In this document: positions 1 through 7,991 of the stretch, one piece after another
How the letters are laid out: each line of letters begins with the position of its first letter
Numbering within the stretch: position 1 is the first letter of the stretch
From: Alcanivorax sp. S6407
GTDB lineage: Bacteria > Pseudomonadota > Gammaproteobacteria > Pseudomonadales > Alcanivoracaceae
Assembly: GCF_023016115.1 (NCBI RefSeq)
Contig: NZ_JALKBH010000002.1
Span: forward strand, 954,624-1,018,623
Reading direction: 5' to 3'
DNA length: 64,000 bases
Program-made: the position numbers and the translations under genes
The notes under the pieces: generated by a model
What the model saw: the letters and a program-made list of their open reading frames with translations, nothing else
Told to the model about the DNA's origin: nothing
Database searches by the model: none

Positions 1-586
1 GGTAATCCCCCAGGTGCAGCACGAAGTCCAGATCCCCCCGTTCTGCAACGGCGCGATATACCGAGAAAAAGCCATAGGGGTAGTTGGCGCAGGACACTAC
101 GGCAAAACGGGCGCGGTCGATAAAATCTGATGACTCAGGAAAGGTGCGAGTACGTCCCACCGGGGAGCGCTGGCTGCCGACAGAGAACTGATAGTAATAC
201 CAGCGATCGGCTTGCAAGCCATCGGCATCTACCTTGACGCAATAGTCGCGCTCGGCAGAAGCCCGGGCTGAATACACCGCCACCGGCTGCAACATGGCCT
301 GATCCGTCGCCACCGTCAGCAACACCGGGATATCCCCTTCCTCCTCGGGGGTGACACGGGTCCACAGAATGACCCGGTCGGAAAGTGGATCCCCTGACGC
401 GACACCATGATCAAAACTGACCTTGGGTGCGGCCGTCTCCGGCTGCTCCTCCGGCAGATTCGGCGTGGGTTGCGCAGGCGGGTTCGGCTGCACCGCAACA
501 GAACTGCTACCGCCGCCACAACCCGCCAGCGCCAAAGTGCCGCCGGCGCCCAGAGCCTGAATGACGCCCCGTCGTTTCTTGTCCAT
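1..586 (-). CDS. phoD: PhoD-type alkaline phosphatase, N-terminal part (cut by window edge)
   Basis: The first 195 codons are present and the rest lies beyond base 1. The N-terminus has a twin-arginine-like start (KKRRGVIQ) followed by a hydrophobic stretch ending in LALAGC, so it may be exported by Tat, as a lipoprotein, or both. A Pro-rich linker follows, then the PhoD N-terminal domain with FDHGVASGDPL and ILWTRVTP. The beginning of the metallophosphoesterase domain follows (VSCANYPYG, then LHLGDY). PhoD enzymes hydrolyse phosphate mono- and diesters outside the cytoplasm. The ATG at 586 is the only plausible start. The catalytic C-terminal part cannot be judged. Confidence 0.88.
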   Translation of the reverse strand, partial: MDKKRRGVIQALGAGGTLALAGCGGGSSSVAVQPNPPAQPTPNLPEEQPETAAPKVSFDHGVASGDPLSDRVILWTRVTPEEEGDIPVLLTVATDQAMLQPVAVYSARASAERDYCVKVDADGLQADRWYYYQFSVGSQRSPVGRTRTFPESSDFIDRARFAVVSCANYPYGFFSVYRAVAERGDLDFVLHLGDY

Positions 587-771
587 ACATCCCCCTAAAC
601 AATGAAAGCCACGATGTTGCATGGCTTATCAAGGTTAGGCAGGAAATTGCACCCGGACAGTGGCGCTTGAGTAGTGGGACTGTAGTGCTATGTAGCCGCC
701 TGTAACCGCCCAGTTAAAGGTGACAGTGGCATGAATTTCAATGGCATTATCCCGGTCATGGCGAGCCGAAA

Positions 772-1416
772 TCAGAGGATGGCGAAGGCCCCGGGTAGAT
801 GCTGGCGCAGGGTAAGCAGGTTTTCTTCCTGCACTTCCATTTCGCCAAAACAATTTGCCATCGTTCCGGCATAGCGCAGGCCATCTTTCTGAATCGCATC
901 GGCTGTGAGCAGGGCATGGCTGATACAGCCCAACTTCATACCCACCACCTGAATCACCGGCAGCTCCAGCTCTTTGGCCAGCGCAGAAAGCATTTCGCGA
1001 TCATTCAGCGGCACCCGCCAACCACCAGCCCCTTCAATCAGGACCAGGTCGGCGGGGTGGGCACTGAGAGCACCACGTACATAGCCAACCAGCCGCGCAA
1101 GGGTGATCACCTTGCCCTCCTGCTGGGCAGCAATGTGCGGCGCAACCGGTGCCTTGAACGCTACCGGATTCACGGTGTCATAGGGCAGCTTCACCGAACT
1201 GGCCGCCATCAGCTGCAGAGCATCATCATTGCGCCAACCCTCTGCTGTTTCCTCACACCCCGCCGCCACCGGCTTGAGTCCATAGCAACTCAACCCCGCC
1301 TCCCGGGCACGCTCCAGCAAGCGACAGCTGACCCAGGTCTTGCCGACTTCGGTGTCGGTACCGGTGACGAAGAAGATGCCTTTCAGGGCGGGAAGGGGTG
1401 GTTTCTGTTCTGTCAT
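772..1416 (-). CDS. bioD: Dethiobiotin synthetase BioD
   Basis: ATP-dependent carboxylase that closes the ureido ring of 7,8-diaminopelargonate to give dethiobiotin, the next-to-last step of biotin synthesis. The 214-residue protein has the P-loop GTDTEVGKT at residues 19-27, the substrate loop KPVAAGCEE and the switch-like IEGAGGWRVPL. I chose the internal ATG at 1416, which starts MTEQKPPLP, because it leaves the usual short N-terminus. The in-frame start at 1461 would add 15 atypical residues and run into the repeat hairpin. It is the last gene of bioB-F-H-C-D and is separated from bioC by that hairpin. Confidence 0.95.
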   Translation of the reverse strand: MTEQKPPLPALKGIFFVTGTDTEVGKTWVSCRLLERAREAGLSCYGLKPVAAGCEETAEGWRNDDALQLMAASSVKLPYDTVNPVAFKAPVAPHIAAQQEGKVITLARLVGYVRGALSAHPADLVLIEGAGGWRVPLNDREMLSALAKELELPVIQVVGMKLGCISHALLTADAIQKDGLRYAGTMANCFGEMEVQEENLLTLRQHLPGAFAIL

Positions 1417-1462
1417 GTCCGGATCATCATTGTTGTGAGGTTCAAACGGCGCTTTTGCCAAG

Positions 1463-1535
1463 CGAGTTTCGAGTGACGAGTTGCGAAAAGCAAAACCGCT
1501 TTTGCCTTTCGCAACTCGCTCCTCGTAACTCGTTA
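1463..1535. repeat. Inverted repeat built of 7-bp CGAGTTG-like units, bioC-bioD gap
   Basis: The left arm (about 1463-1496) and right arm (about 1501-1535) are near-perfect reverse complements. Each is made of heptads of the CGAGTTG/ACGAGTT type. The outermost bases of the right arm are the bioC stop codon itself, so the repeat begins exactly at the gene end. It could form a stem of roughly 30 bp between bioC and bioD in the operon mRNA. It belongs to the architecture seen at other gene ends in this window, although this unit sequence appears only here. Confidence 0.85.
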
Positions 1536-2318
1536 CTGTGTTTTTTCCGCTTCAAGAAAAAGCACATTCCACGTTAGCGGCAAGCCCTGTTCTGTGCGTC
1601 GGGTTTCGTATTCTGCCACCATGGCCTGCCAGGCGTGCTTGCCGGTCAGGCCGGAAGCGCCGCTGACGTGATCGGCGCCGGTGGCTTTCAGACGACGGGC
1701 GATGGACCTGACGGAATCGTAGTACTCCACCATCACCTGTTGCTGCAGCTGGGCATCAACGAAACCCGCCTGCAACGCTGCCTGTTGCCAGTCATCGAAA
1801 TCCGGCAGGGCATTTACGTGAGGCCGCCGGTTTACCGCCTGCCAGCTCTGCTGCAATTCCTGCAACGAACCGCGCAGGGGTACCGCCAGCAGCAACCTGC
1901 CGCCAGGTACCAGAACCCGGGCAATTTCTTCCAGTACGGCCTGCGGATTACACCATTGCAGGGCGAAGCAGCTGAACACCAGCCCCTGACTGGCTTCCGC
2001 CAGCGGCAGCTGTTCTGCATCGGCACACAGGGGTTGATAGCGCGCATTCAGGCGACCGCGCACGGACGCTTCTGACAGCATGGCGGGAGACAGATCAACC
2101 GCTTGCCAATTTATCTCCGGCAGTGCCTGCTGCTGGGCCCGCGCAAAGGGGGCGGTGGCACAGCCCAGGTCCAGCGCTGCCGCCACGGGCAAGGCCGCCG
2201 GCAAACGCTGCACCAGCGAACGGCCCACCGCCAGCTGCAAGATTGCGTGCTCGTCGTAACTGCGCGCCGCACGACTGAAATGATCACTGACCGCATGTTT
2301 GTCAGGCGTCGCTGCCAT
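1533..2318 (-). CDS. bioC: Malonyl-ACP O-methyltransferase BioC
   Basis: SAM-dependent methyltransferase that caps malonyl-ACP as a methyl ester so that the fatty acid synthase can elongate it toward pimeloyl-ACP. The Rossmann motif I LDLGCATAPFA lies near residues 49-59. The FSRAARSYDEHA N-terminal segment is typical of BioC. The ATG at 2318 gives a family-like N-terminus (261 aa) and lies just past the bioH stop (2322-2320). An upstream in-frame ATG at 2354 would overlap bioH by 35 bases and add 12 residues that do not resemble the family. The stop codon is part of the downstream inverted repeat. Confidence 0.93.
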   Translation of the reverse strand: MAATPDKHAVSDHFSRAARSYDEHAILQLAVGRSLVQRLPAALPVAAALDLGCATAPFARAQQQALPEINWQAVDLSPAMLSEASVRGRLNARYQPLCADAEQLPLAEASQGLVFSCFALQWCNPQAVLEEIARVLVPGGRLLLAVPLRGSLQELQQSWQAVNRRPHVNALPDFDDWQQAALQAGFVDAQLQQQVMVEYYDSVRSIARRLKATGADHVSGASGLTGKHAWQAMVAEYETRRTEQGLPLTWNVLFLEAEKTQ

Positions 2319-2319
2319 C

Positions 2320-3132
2320 TCAGTGAACCAGTTGGTGTTCGCGATAGAAGTCATAAACGGCCTGGGTAAAGGTATCCGGTGCCGACAGGAAAGGGACGTG
2401 GGCCACCTGCTCGATCAGGGCAGTGCGCCCCTGGTTGATCAATGGTTCACTGGCCGCCATGGCCGCTGCCGGGACAATATGATCATTCTCGCCGAACACC
2501 ATCAGCACCGGCATGGGCAACGTCGGCAGCAGCGAACGCAGGTCCGCATCACGAAGAAGATCCAGCCCGCCCCGCAATGCCCTGGGCGCAGGCAGTCCGC
2601 AGAAATACAGGATTTCCTTGAGCCGCGCAGTATCTGCACGCATGGCGGCACTACCCTTGCAGTTCAGGGCAAGGAAACGTACCAGCGTGCCCTCCTGATC
2701 CTCATCGAACATTTCGGCAAATTTCGCCAGGATTTCCGGCTTCATGGCCGCATCCCAATTCTCTGTGGAGGTGAAACGAGGCGAAGCCGCCACTGTCACC
2801 ACCGACAGCACCCGCTCGGGCGCCTTGCCCGCCATGGCCAGCGCCACCAGCCCCCCCAGTGACCAGCCCAGAACATGGGCTCTCCCCGGCATGATTGCCA
2901 ACACCTGATCGGCAAGAAACTCCAGCGTGTAATCCGCGCCGGGAAGCGGGCTCTGGCCCATACCGGGAAGATCCACCACCGTCACCCGGAATCGCTCCAG
3001 CAAGGCAGGCACGATGTCATCAAAGACAATGGCATGCAGTCCCCAGCCATGAATCAGGACAATGTCCTGCGCATCGGCATCATCTACGCCAGTGGCCTTG
3101 TAGGTGTTGTGATAGGGAATCAGCTTGGGCAT
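2320..3132 (-). CDS. bioH: Pimeloyl-ACP methyl ester carboxylesterase BioH
   Basis: Alpha/beta hydrolase that removes the methyl group from pimeloyl-ACP methyl ester and so ends the BioC-BioH route. The 270-residue protein has the oxyanion segment LIHGWG, the nucleophile elbow GWSLGG with Ser about residue 91, an acid in GENDHIVP and a His in EQVAHVPF. The start at 3132 (MPKLIPYHN) fits the family; the in-frame ATG at 3183 would put 17 extra residues into repeat sequence. It sits between bioF and bioC in the operon, with a one-base gap to bioC, which suggests translational coupling. Confidence 0.94.
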   Translation of the reverse strand: MPKLIPYHNTYKATGVDDADAQDIVLIHGWGLHAIVFDDIVPALLERFRVTVVDLPGMGQSPLPGADYTLEFLADQVLAIMPGRAHVLGWSLGGLVALAMAGKAPERVLSVVTVAASPRFTSTENWDAAMKPEILAKFAEMFDEDQEGTLVRFLALNCKGSAAMRADTARLKEILYFCGLPAPRALRGGLDLLRDADLRSLLPTLPMPVLMVFGENDHIVPAAAMAASEPLINQGRTALIEQVAHVPFLSAPDTFTQAVYDFYREHQLVH

Positions 3133-3148
3133 TGAATTTCCTTTTTTC

Positions 3149-3256
3149 ACCACAGAGATCACTGAGCACACAGAGAAAAACATGCCACGTTTTCTTGCCA
3201 GCGAGGGCTGCCAACAAGCTTGTTACGCTCTGTGTTCTCTGTGACCTCTGTGGTTA
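3149..3256. repeat. Inverted CACAGAG arrays at the bioF 3' end
   Basis: Two arms made of CACAGAG units spaced by two bases (9-bp period) lie at 3149-3177 and 3227-3256, in opposite orientation, separated by about 50 bases. Reading leftward with the operon, the first arm begins directly after the bioF stop codon (3256-3254). The second arm ends about 17 bases before the bioH start. Together they could fold into a long imperfect hairpin between bioF and bioH. Confidence 0.82.
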
Positions 3257-4411
3257 ACAATCTTTTTTTGCACTTTCCAGCGCCGTCAGCAACGCATCCA
3301 CATCCGCCAGTTCATGGGCCGCAGACAACGTGACCCGCAAGCGAGCCTCGCCTTCAGGCACCGTGGGAGGCCGAATCGCGGTGATCAGAAAACCCTTTTC
3401 CCTGAGGGCTGCACTCAGTGCCATCGCATCCGAATCACTGCCGATCAGGATCGGCTGGATCGGCGTTTGCGAGGCCATCAGCGTGTAACCCAATTCACCG
3501 ACACCGGCACGGAAACGCGTAATCAATGCCGCCAGCTTTTGCCTGCGCCAATTCTCCTGACGGGATTTCTCCAGACTGACCAGTGTCGCTGCCGCAACGG
3601 CCGCCGGCATGGCGGTGGTGTAGATAAAAGTGCGGGCGAATTGTATCAGGGTCTCGATCAGCTCATGACTTCCGGCCACAAAGGCACCACCGGTACCCAG
3701 GCCCTTGCCAAGCGTCCCCATCAGAATCTGGGTACGCGAGTTGACGCCCTGGGCAAACAGGGAGCCACGCCCCATTTCATCCAGCACGCCAATGCCATGG
3801 GCATCATCCACCATCAGCCAGGCATCGCTGGCCTCACAAACATCAGCCAGCGCCGCCAACGGTGCTTCGTCTCCATCCATGCTGAATACGCCATCGGTCA
3901 CCACTAACTTGCGACGGGCTTCACTACGCTGAAGCTGGCCGGCAAGCGCGCCAGCATCGTTGTGGGCAAAGCGACGAAAGCGTGCACCACTGAGCAAACC
4001 ACCGTCGAGCAGGGAGGCATGGTTGAGGCGGTCTTCATACACCGCATCAGACTTGCCCAGCAGCGCCGAGATCACACCAAGGTTGGCCATGTACCCAGTG
4101 GAAAACAGCAGGGCGCGTTCGCGGCCGGTGTGTGCCGCCAGCGCTTCTTCCAGGTCCTGATGGGGGCGCTGATGACCGCACACCAGATGGGAGGCACCAC
4201 TACCGACACCCCATTCACTGGCGGCCTGCTGAAAGGCTGCAATCACCTCCCGGTCATTGGCCAGCCCCAGGTAGTCGTTACTGCAGAAGTTCAGATAGTC
4301 CCGGCCGTCCAGCCGTGCATGACGGCCACAGGGGCCGTCCATCACCAGCGGCTCGCGGAAACGATGTTGCTGGCGGCGCTTTTCAAGATCGGCAGCGAGA
4401 TCAAAGGTCAT
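3254..4411 (-). CDS. bioF: 8-amino-7-oxononanoate synthase BioF
   Basis: PLP enzyme that condenses pimeloyl-ACP (or CoA) with L-alanine to give 7-keto-8-aminopelargonate. The 385-residue protein contains the family signatures NFCSNDYLGL, the VDDAHGIGVL segment and the PLP lysine in TLGKGLGTGG (about residue 236). The start at 4411 (MTFDLAADLEKR) matches the family. The longer frame to 4471 runs through a REP-like palindrome and is not credible. It follows bioB after a 145-base gap that holds two such palindromes. Confidence 0.95.
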   Translation of the reverse strand: MTFDLAADLEKRRQQHRFREPLVMDGPCGRHARLDGRDYLNFCSNDYLGLANDREVIAAFQQAASEWGVGSGASHLVCGHQRPHQDLEEALAAHTGRERALLFSTGYMANLGVISALLGKSDAVYEDRLNHASLLDGGLLSGARFRRFAHNDAGALAGQLQRSEARRKLVVTDGVFSMDGDEAPLAALADVCEASDAWLMVDDAHGIGVLDEMGRGSLFAQGVNSRTQILMGTLGKGLGTGGAFVAGSHELIETLIQFARTFIYTTAMPAAVAAATLVSLEKSRQENWRRQKLAALITRFRAGVGELGYTLMASQTPIQPILIGSDSDAMALSAALREKGFLITAIRPPTVPEGEARLRVTLSAAHELADVDALLTALESAKKDC

Positions 4412-4420
4412 TGCGAAACC

Positions 4421-4552
4421 CGTAGGGCGGAAATTGGCGTGAGCCAATCTCCGCCACGACGTAAGCGCCAATCAATGGCTGGAGAAAATGGATACCCGGC
4501 ATGGTAATCAGCCATCGGTGGAGATCGGCTCACGCCGATTTCCACCCTACGG
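4421..4552. repeat. Pair of REP-like palindromes in inverted orientation
   Basis: Arms at 4421-4456 and 4516-4552 are about 90% identical as reverse complements. Each arm is itself a palindrome built around GGCGTGAGCC and beginning with GTAGGG. The first arm met on the bioB transcript begins four bases after the bioB stop. A third copy of the unit is at 38458-38491. The layout (palindromic units in inverted pairs in a gap inside an operon) resembles REP/BIME elements. Confidence 0.82.
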
Positions 4553-4556
4553 AGAA

Positions 4557-5705
4557 TCAATGCTCGGTAGCAGCAGGGCGGCCTGTGTCCTTGTCGAGCA
4601 CGTGCTTGGCTGCACGCTTGTCCATGGCGTTATAGAACAGGCCAGCTTCTTCCGCCTGCTGTTCGGCCACCTGAGCCTTGATCGCTTCTTCATGGGCTTC
4701 ATCCGAAGCCTCATGGCGGGGGTCCAGCGGGTGGATACCGAGACGTTTGAACAGCTGCTGATCGTGATTGGCTTCCGGGTTATCGGTGGTCAACAGACGC
4801 TCACCATAGAAGATGGAGTTGGCGCCGGCCATGAAGCAAAGCGCCTGGGCTTCGTCATTCATTTCCTGACGGCCTGCGGACAGACGCACATAAGACTCCG
4901 GCATCAGAATCCGCGCCACCGCCACAGTGCGAACGAATTCAAACGGATCCAGGTCATCCACGTCGGCCAGCGGAGTGCCTTCAATTTTTACCAGCATGTT
5001 GATCGGCACGGACTCCGGATGATGCGGCAGGTTGGCCAGCTGCTGCAGCAGACCGACGCGGTCATCACGCTCTTCGCCCATACCGACGATGCCGCCACAA
5101 CACACCTTCATGCCCGCATCGCGCACATTGGAAAGGGTGCTCAGTCGATCGTTGTAGGTACGGGTGGTGATCACCTTGCCGTAGTACTCCGGCGAGGTAT
5201 CCAGGTTGTGGTTGTAGTAGTCGAGACCGGCATCGGCCAGGGCTTCGGCCTGATCCTTGTCCAGCATGCCCAGGGTCATGCAGGTTTCCATGCCAAGACC
5301 TTTCACCTGACGAATCATGTCCAGCACGAAGGGCATGTCACGGTCACGGGGGCTGCGCCAGGCCGCGCCCATGCAGAAACGGGATGCGCCCTTTTCACGG
5401 GCAGCCTTAGCCTCTTCCACTACCCGCGCCACTTCCAGCAGCTTTTCCTTTTCCAGCTCGGTGTTGTAGTGACCGGACTGGGAGCAGTACTTGCAGTCTT
5501 CCGGGCAGGCGCCGGTCTTGATGGACAGCAAGGTGCTGACCTGCACCGCATTGGGATCAAAATGGGCCCGGTGAACGCTGGCTGCCTGGAACAACAGATC
5601 GTTGAACGGCAATGCGAAAAGGGCTTCGATCTCACTGCGTTTCCAGTCATGGCGTACAACCATTTGAGACTGTGACGATTGGGCGGTGCTGGCGGTGGCG
5701 GGCAT
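4557..5705 (-). CDS. bioB: Biotin synthase BioB
   Basis: Radical SAM enzyme that inserts sulfur into dethiobiotin to form biotin. The cluster motif CPEDCKYC gives Cys67, Cys71 and Cys74 for the [4Fe-4S] cluster. Other family segments are [14 protein letters not shown] and [15 protein letters not shown]. At 382 residues it is somewhat longer than the E. coli enzyme because of a Ser/Gln-rich N-terminus and a charged C-terminal tail. The ATG at 5705 is preceded by AAGGAGA at good spacing. It is first in bioB-F-H-C-D; its promoter overlaps a BirA-like operator. bioA is not in the window. Confidence 0.96.
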   Translation of the reverse strand: MPATASTAQSSQSQMVVRHDWKRSEIEALFALPFNDLLFQAASVHRAHFDPNAVQVSTLLSIKTGACPEDCKYCSQSGHYNTELEKEKLLEVARVVEEAKAAREKGASRFCMGAAWRSPRDRDMPFVLDMIRQVKGLGMETCMTLGMLDKDQAEALADAGLDYYNHNLDTSPEYYGKVITTRTYNDRLSTLSNVRDAGMKVCCGGIVGMGEERDDRVGLLQQLANLPHHPESVPINMLVKIEGTPLADVDDLDPFEFVRTVAVARILMPESYVRLSAGRQEMNDEAQALCFMAGANSIFYGERLLTTDNPEANHDQQLFKRLGIHPLDPRHEASDEAHEEAIKAQVAEQQAEEAGLFYNAMDKRAAKHVLDKDTGRPAATEH

Positions 5706-5730
5706 GCTTGTCTCCTTGTTTGAATCCAAA

Positions 5731-5759
5731 AGGCTAGGGAGAGCCATGGCACCTGTCAA
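5731..5759 (-). promoter_or_regulatory. Sigma-70-like promoter for the bio operon
   Basis: On the minus strand TTGACA (5759-5754) and TAGCCT (5736-5731) are separated by exactly 17 bases, about 25 bases before the bioB start codon. The -35 box is a perfect consensus match and lies inside the BirA-like dyad. Confidence 0.6.
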
Positions 5760-6471
5760 CCTTGAGACTGCCACAAAAGTTTACCGACGATTAAAAATTG
5801 ATCAATTCATGCCCTGCCTGCTCTGCGGCTTTCGCAACGCCAACCCGGTATGTCATGGCTGTGTGTCACTATTGCAGCCAATGAACAGCAGGCAATGCCG
5901 CTGCGGCCTGCCTTTCAGTGCCGCCCCGGCGCTCACAGACACAGACTCGCCTCCGCTGTGTGGTCGCTGCATTCGCCGCCCTCCCGGGTTTGTGGCCAGC
6001 ACCGCCCTGTACCCCTACCAGTTCCCGCTGGATATGCTGATCCAGGGCTTCAAGTACCAGGGCAAGCTGGTCAATGAGCGAGCCCTGCAGCAATTGCTCC
6101 TGCATGCCGAGCTCCCCTGGCCTGAGTGTGACCTGCTCTGCCCTCTCCCCGTTCACTGGTTTCGTCGCTGGCAACGGGGCTTCGATCAAGGCGAACGACT
6201 GGCCCGACTGCTCGGCCAACACTGGCATCTCCCGGTAGTGACAGCATTGGCCCGTCGCCGTGCCACCCCGCACCAGCAGGGGCTGACCCGTAGCCAGCGG
6301 CAGCGCAATCTGCGCCGCGCCTTTCAATGTCAGACGGATGTACGCCAGCGCCATGTATTGCTTGTCGACGATGTGATGACCACCGGAAGCACTGCCCGGG
6401 AAGCCAGCCGGGCACTGCTGGATGCCGGCGCAGCCTCGGTACGGGTATGGTGTCTGGCAAGAACCCTGTAA
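5746..6471 (+). CDS. comF: ComF family phosphoribosyltransferase-like protein
   Basis: ComF/GntX family protein, divergent from bioB. The N-terminal zinc-ribbon-like region has CLLC, CHGC, CRC and CGRC cysteine groups. A phosphoribosyltransferase-type domain follows, with the PRPP-binding motif [16 protein letters not shown] near the C-terminus. ComF proteins are linked to DNA uptake in competent bacteria; the biochemical activity is not settled. The start at 5746 has an AGGGAG ribosome site; the alternative ATG at 5809 (MPCLLCG) lacks one but would leave the bio operator outside the gene. The start is therefore uncertain. Confidence 0.85.
   Translation: MAPVNLETATKVYRRLKIDQFMPCLLCGFRNANPVCHGCVSLLQPMNSRQCRCGLPFSAAPALTDTDSPPLCGRCIRRPPGFVASTALYPYQFPLDMLIQGFKYQGKLVNERALQQLLLHAELPWPECDLLCPLPVHWFRRWQRGFDQGERLARLLGQHWHLPVVTALARRRATPHQQGLTRSQRQRNLRRAFQCQTDVRQRHVLLVDDVMTTGSTAREASRALLDAGAASVRVWCLARTL
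5753..5786. promoter_or_regulatory. Candidate BirA (biotin repressor) operator
   Basis: The half sites CTGTCAACC and AGTTTACCG are separated by 16 bases. The known gammaproteobacterial BirA consensus is TTGTAAACC-N14-16-GGTTTACAA, so 7 of 9 and 6 of 9 positions match, in the right order and spacing. The left half covers the bioB -35 box, as expected for repression. It also falls inside the 5' codons of comF if comF starts at 5746. Confidence 0.6.
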
Positions 6472-6571
6472 CGCCCCCGACCGCCCCGCCAAACGGGCCA
6501 TTGCGCGCCGGGATGGGTGAAACCCCCACTGACTGTAGGCATAATGACGCCTTGTTCACGGAGGGATACGC

Positions 6572-7102
6572 ATGAAAACAATAATAACCACAATGGTAAC
6601 TCTGGCCCTGCTCAGTAGCGGCGTTCAGGCGGAAGATCGTTACAGTGGCGTCAACTTCATCCGCGGCACCGTGGTGTCTGTCGGGCGAGTAGATCCCACC
6701 GAAGATATCGACACCGGCTTCTTTGTAGATGCCAACTACAGCAGCGTGGCTCTCAACGGCGGTGTCGCGACCAAGAAATTCGGCGATTCCCCCCTGCGGC
6801 CAGACAGCCGCGACAACTTTTCCGAAGCCGATGGCGAACGAGTCAACAATGGCTATCTCGGCATTGGTTTCAGTCGCCTGATTCAGGTGCAATACGGGTA
6901 CGGCAACCACGGCGACCTGATGCGCTACCGTTCCGATTTCAACTTCCGCTCGGTGATGGACTTCCTGTCCGGCACCCGCACGCCCAAGGACAGACTGACC
7001 ATTGGCGACCGCATCACCTTTACCATCGCCATCGAGCAGTACCTGGACGACGAAGAAGAGATTTTTGACAATGCGACCTGGGGCATCGGGCTGCTGTTCT
7101 AG
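6572..7102 (+). CDS. Exported protein of unknown function
   Basis: The 176-residue protein is not recognised. A clear signal peptide (MKTIITTMVTLALLSSGVQA, cleavage about residue 20) precedes a mature part of alternating polar and hydrophobic residues. It contains GYLGIGFSRLIQVQYGYG and ends in GIGLLF with a terminal Phe, which is typical of small outer-membrane beta-barrels. I infer, but cannot show, that it is an outer-membrane or periplasmic protein. ACGGAGGG stands before the ATG. The next gene follows after 23 bases, so the two may share a transcript. Confidence 0.75.
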   Translation: MKTIITTMVTLALLSSGVQAEDRYSGVNFIRGTVVSVGRVDPTEDIDTGFFVDANYSSVALNGGVATKKFGDSPLRPDSRDNFSEADGERVNNGYLGIGFSRLIQVQYGYGNHGDLMRYRSDFNFRSVMDFLSGTRTPKDRLTIGDRITFTIAIEQYLDDEEEIFDNATWGIGLLF

Positions 7103-7125
7103 CGCCGTGCCCCGCAAGGATTTCT

Positions 7126-7800
7126 ATGGATATTCATATTGCCCAGGGGCACAACCCGCCACATAACATCCATGGCATTACCGTGGTAATTGACGTGATT
7201 CGCGCCTTCACCACCTGCCACCACGCCTTTCGCAAGGGCCTGCGTTGCATCTGGCCCGTGGCCAGCGCCGAGCAGGCCTTCGCCCTGCGCGATGAACATC
7301 TGCCCGATGCCCTGCTGGCCGGCGAAGTCGAGGCACTGCCGATCAAGGGGTTCGATTTCGGCAACTCCCCCTGGGAAATGGATCAGGCCGATCTGGACGG
7401 CAGGGAAATGATCCTGCGCACCACCAACGGTGTAGCGGCCACCCTGCGCGCCCGCGATAGCCGCGAGGTACTGGTTGCCGGGCTGATCAATGCTGAGGCC
7501 ACAGCCAATTACCTGCGCGAGCTGAATCCTCCCACCGTGGTACTGGTAGCCTCTCACCCCACCGGCGATGAGGATGTAGCCTGCGCCGAATACATCCGCC
7601 ACCTGCTGGGCGGCGAAGGCATCACCTACGAGACCGCCCGCCAGCGCACCCTCAATGCCAGCGCCGCACAGAAGTTCTTCAACGGCAGCCACCCGCGCCT
7701 GCGCCCGGATGATATCGAGGCCGCCGCCAGCAACGCCGGTCCCGGCGCCTTGGTCATGAAGGTCCGCTTCGACCCCTTCCCCTGCATCACCGCCCACTGA
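7126..7800 (+). CDS. ComB family protein (2-phosphosulfolactate phosphatase-like)
   Basis: The 224-residue protein carries the ComB-family pattern: VVIDVIRAFTT at the N-terminus, LAGEVEALPIKGFDFGNSP in the middle, then LRTTNGVAA and a conserved HPTGDEDVACAEY segment. In methanogens ComB hydrolyses 2-phosphosulfolactate in coenzyme M synthesis. A gammaproteobacterium without coenzyme M is expected to use it for something else, so only the family is assigned here. A hairpin with a short T run follows the stop. Confidence 0.75.
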   Translation: MDIHIAQGHNPPHNIHGITVVIDVIRAFTTCHHAFRKGLRCIWPVASAEQAFALRDEHLPDALLAGEVEALPIKGFDFGNSPWEMDQADLDGREMILRTTNGVAATLRARDSREVLVAGLINAEATANYLRELNPPTVVLVASHPTGDEDVACAEYIRHLLGGEGITYETARQRTLNASAAQKFFNGSHPRLRPDDIEAAASNAGPGALVMKVRFDPFPCITAH

Positions 7801-7813
7801 TCCCCGGCACAGC

Positions 7814-7840
7814 AGCCTGCAAGGCTTCAGGCAGGCTTTT
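7814..7840 (+). terminator. Possible rho-independent terminator after the comB-like gene
   Basis: AGCCTGC (7814-7820) pairs with GCAGGCT (7831-7837) around a 10-base loop and is followed by TTT. The stem is short and the T run brief, so termination may be partial. Confidence 0.45.
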
Positions 7841-7891
7841 CCGGTGTTGCATTTCTGCGACAGGTATCAGGCGTTGAGCACCTGGCGCGCC

Positions 7892-7932
7892 ATTGATCCC
7901 GAACGTCAATGATTCCGTTCGTTATGATCAAT
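7892..7932. promoter_or_regulatory. Nested dyad upstream of the acyl-CoA dehydrogenase
   Basis: ATTGATC at 7892-7898 is mirrored by GATCAAT at 7926-7932. Inside it CGAACG is mirrored by CGTTCG about ten bases apart. The dyad ends 60 bases before the proposed start codon, where an operator or promoter would lie. The regulator is unknown. Confidence 0.4.
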
Positions 7933-7991
7933 GCGGCGGCGGGAAGCTTGTTGTTACTGTTGGGGCAACTTCGAATGGACAGGACAGCCCC

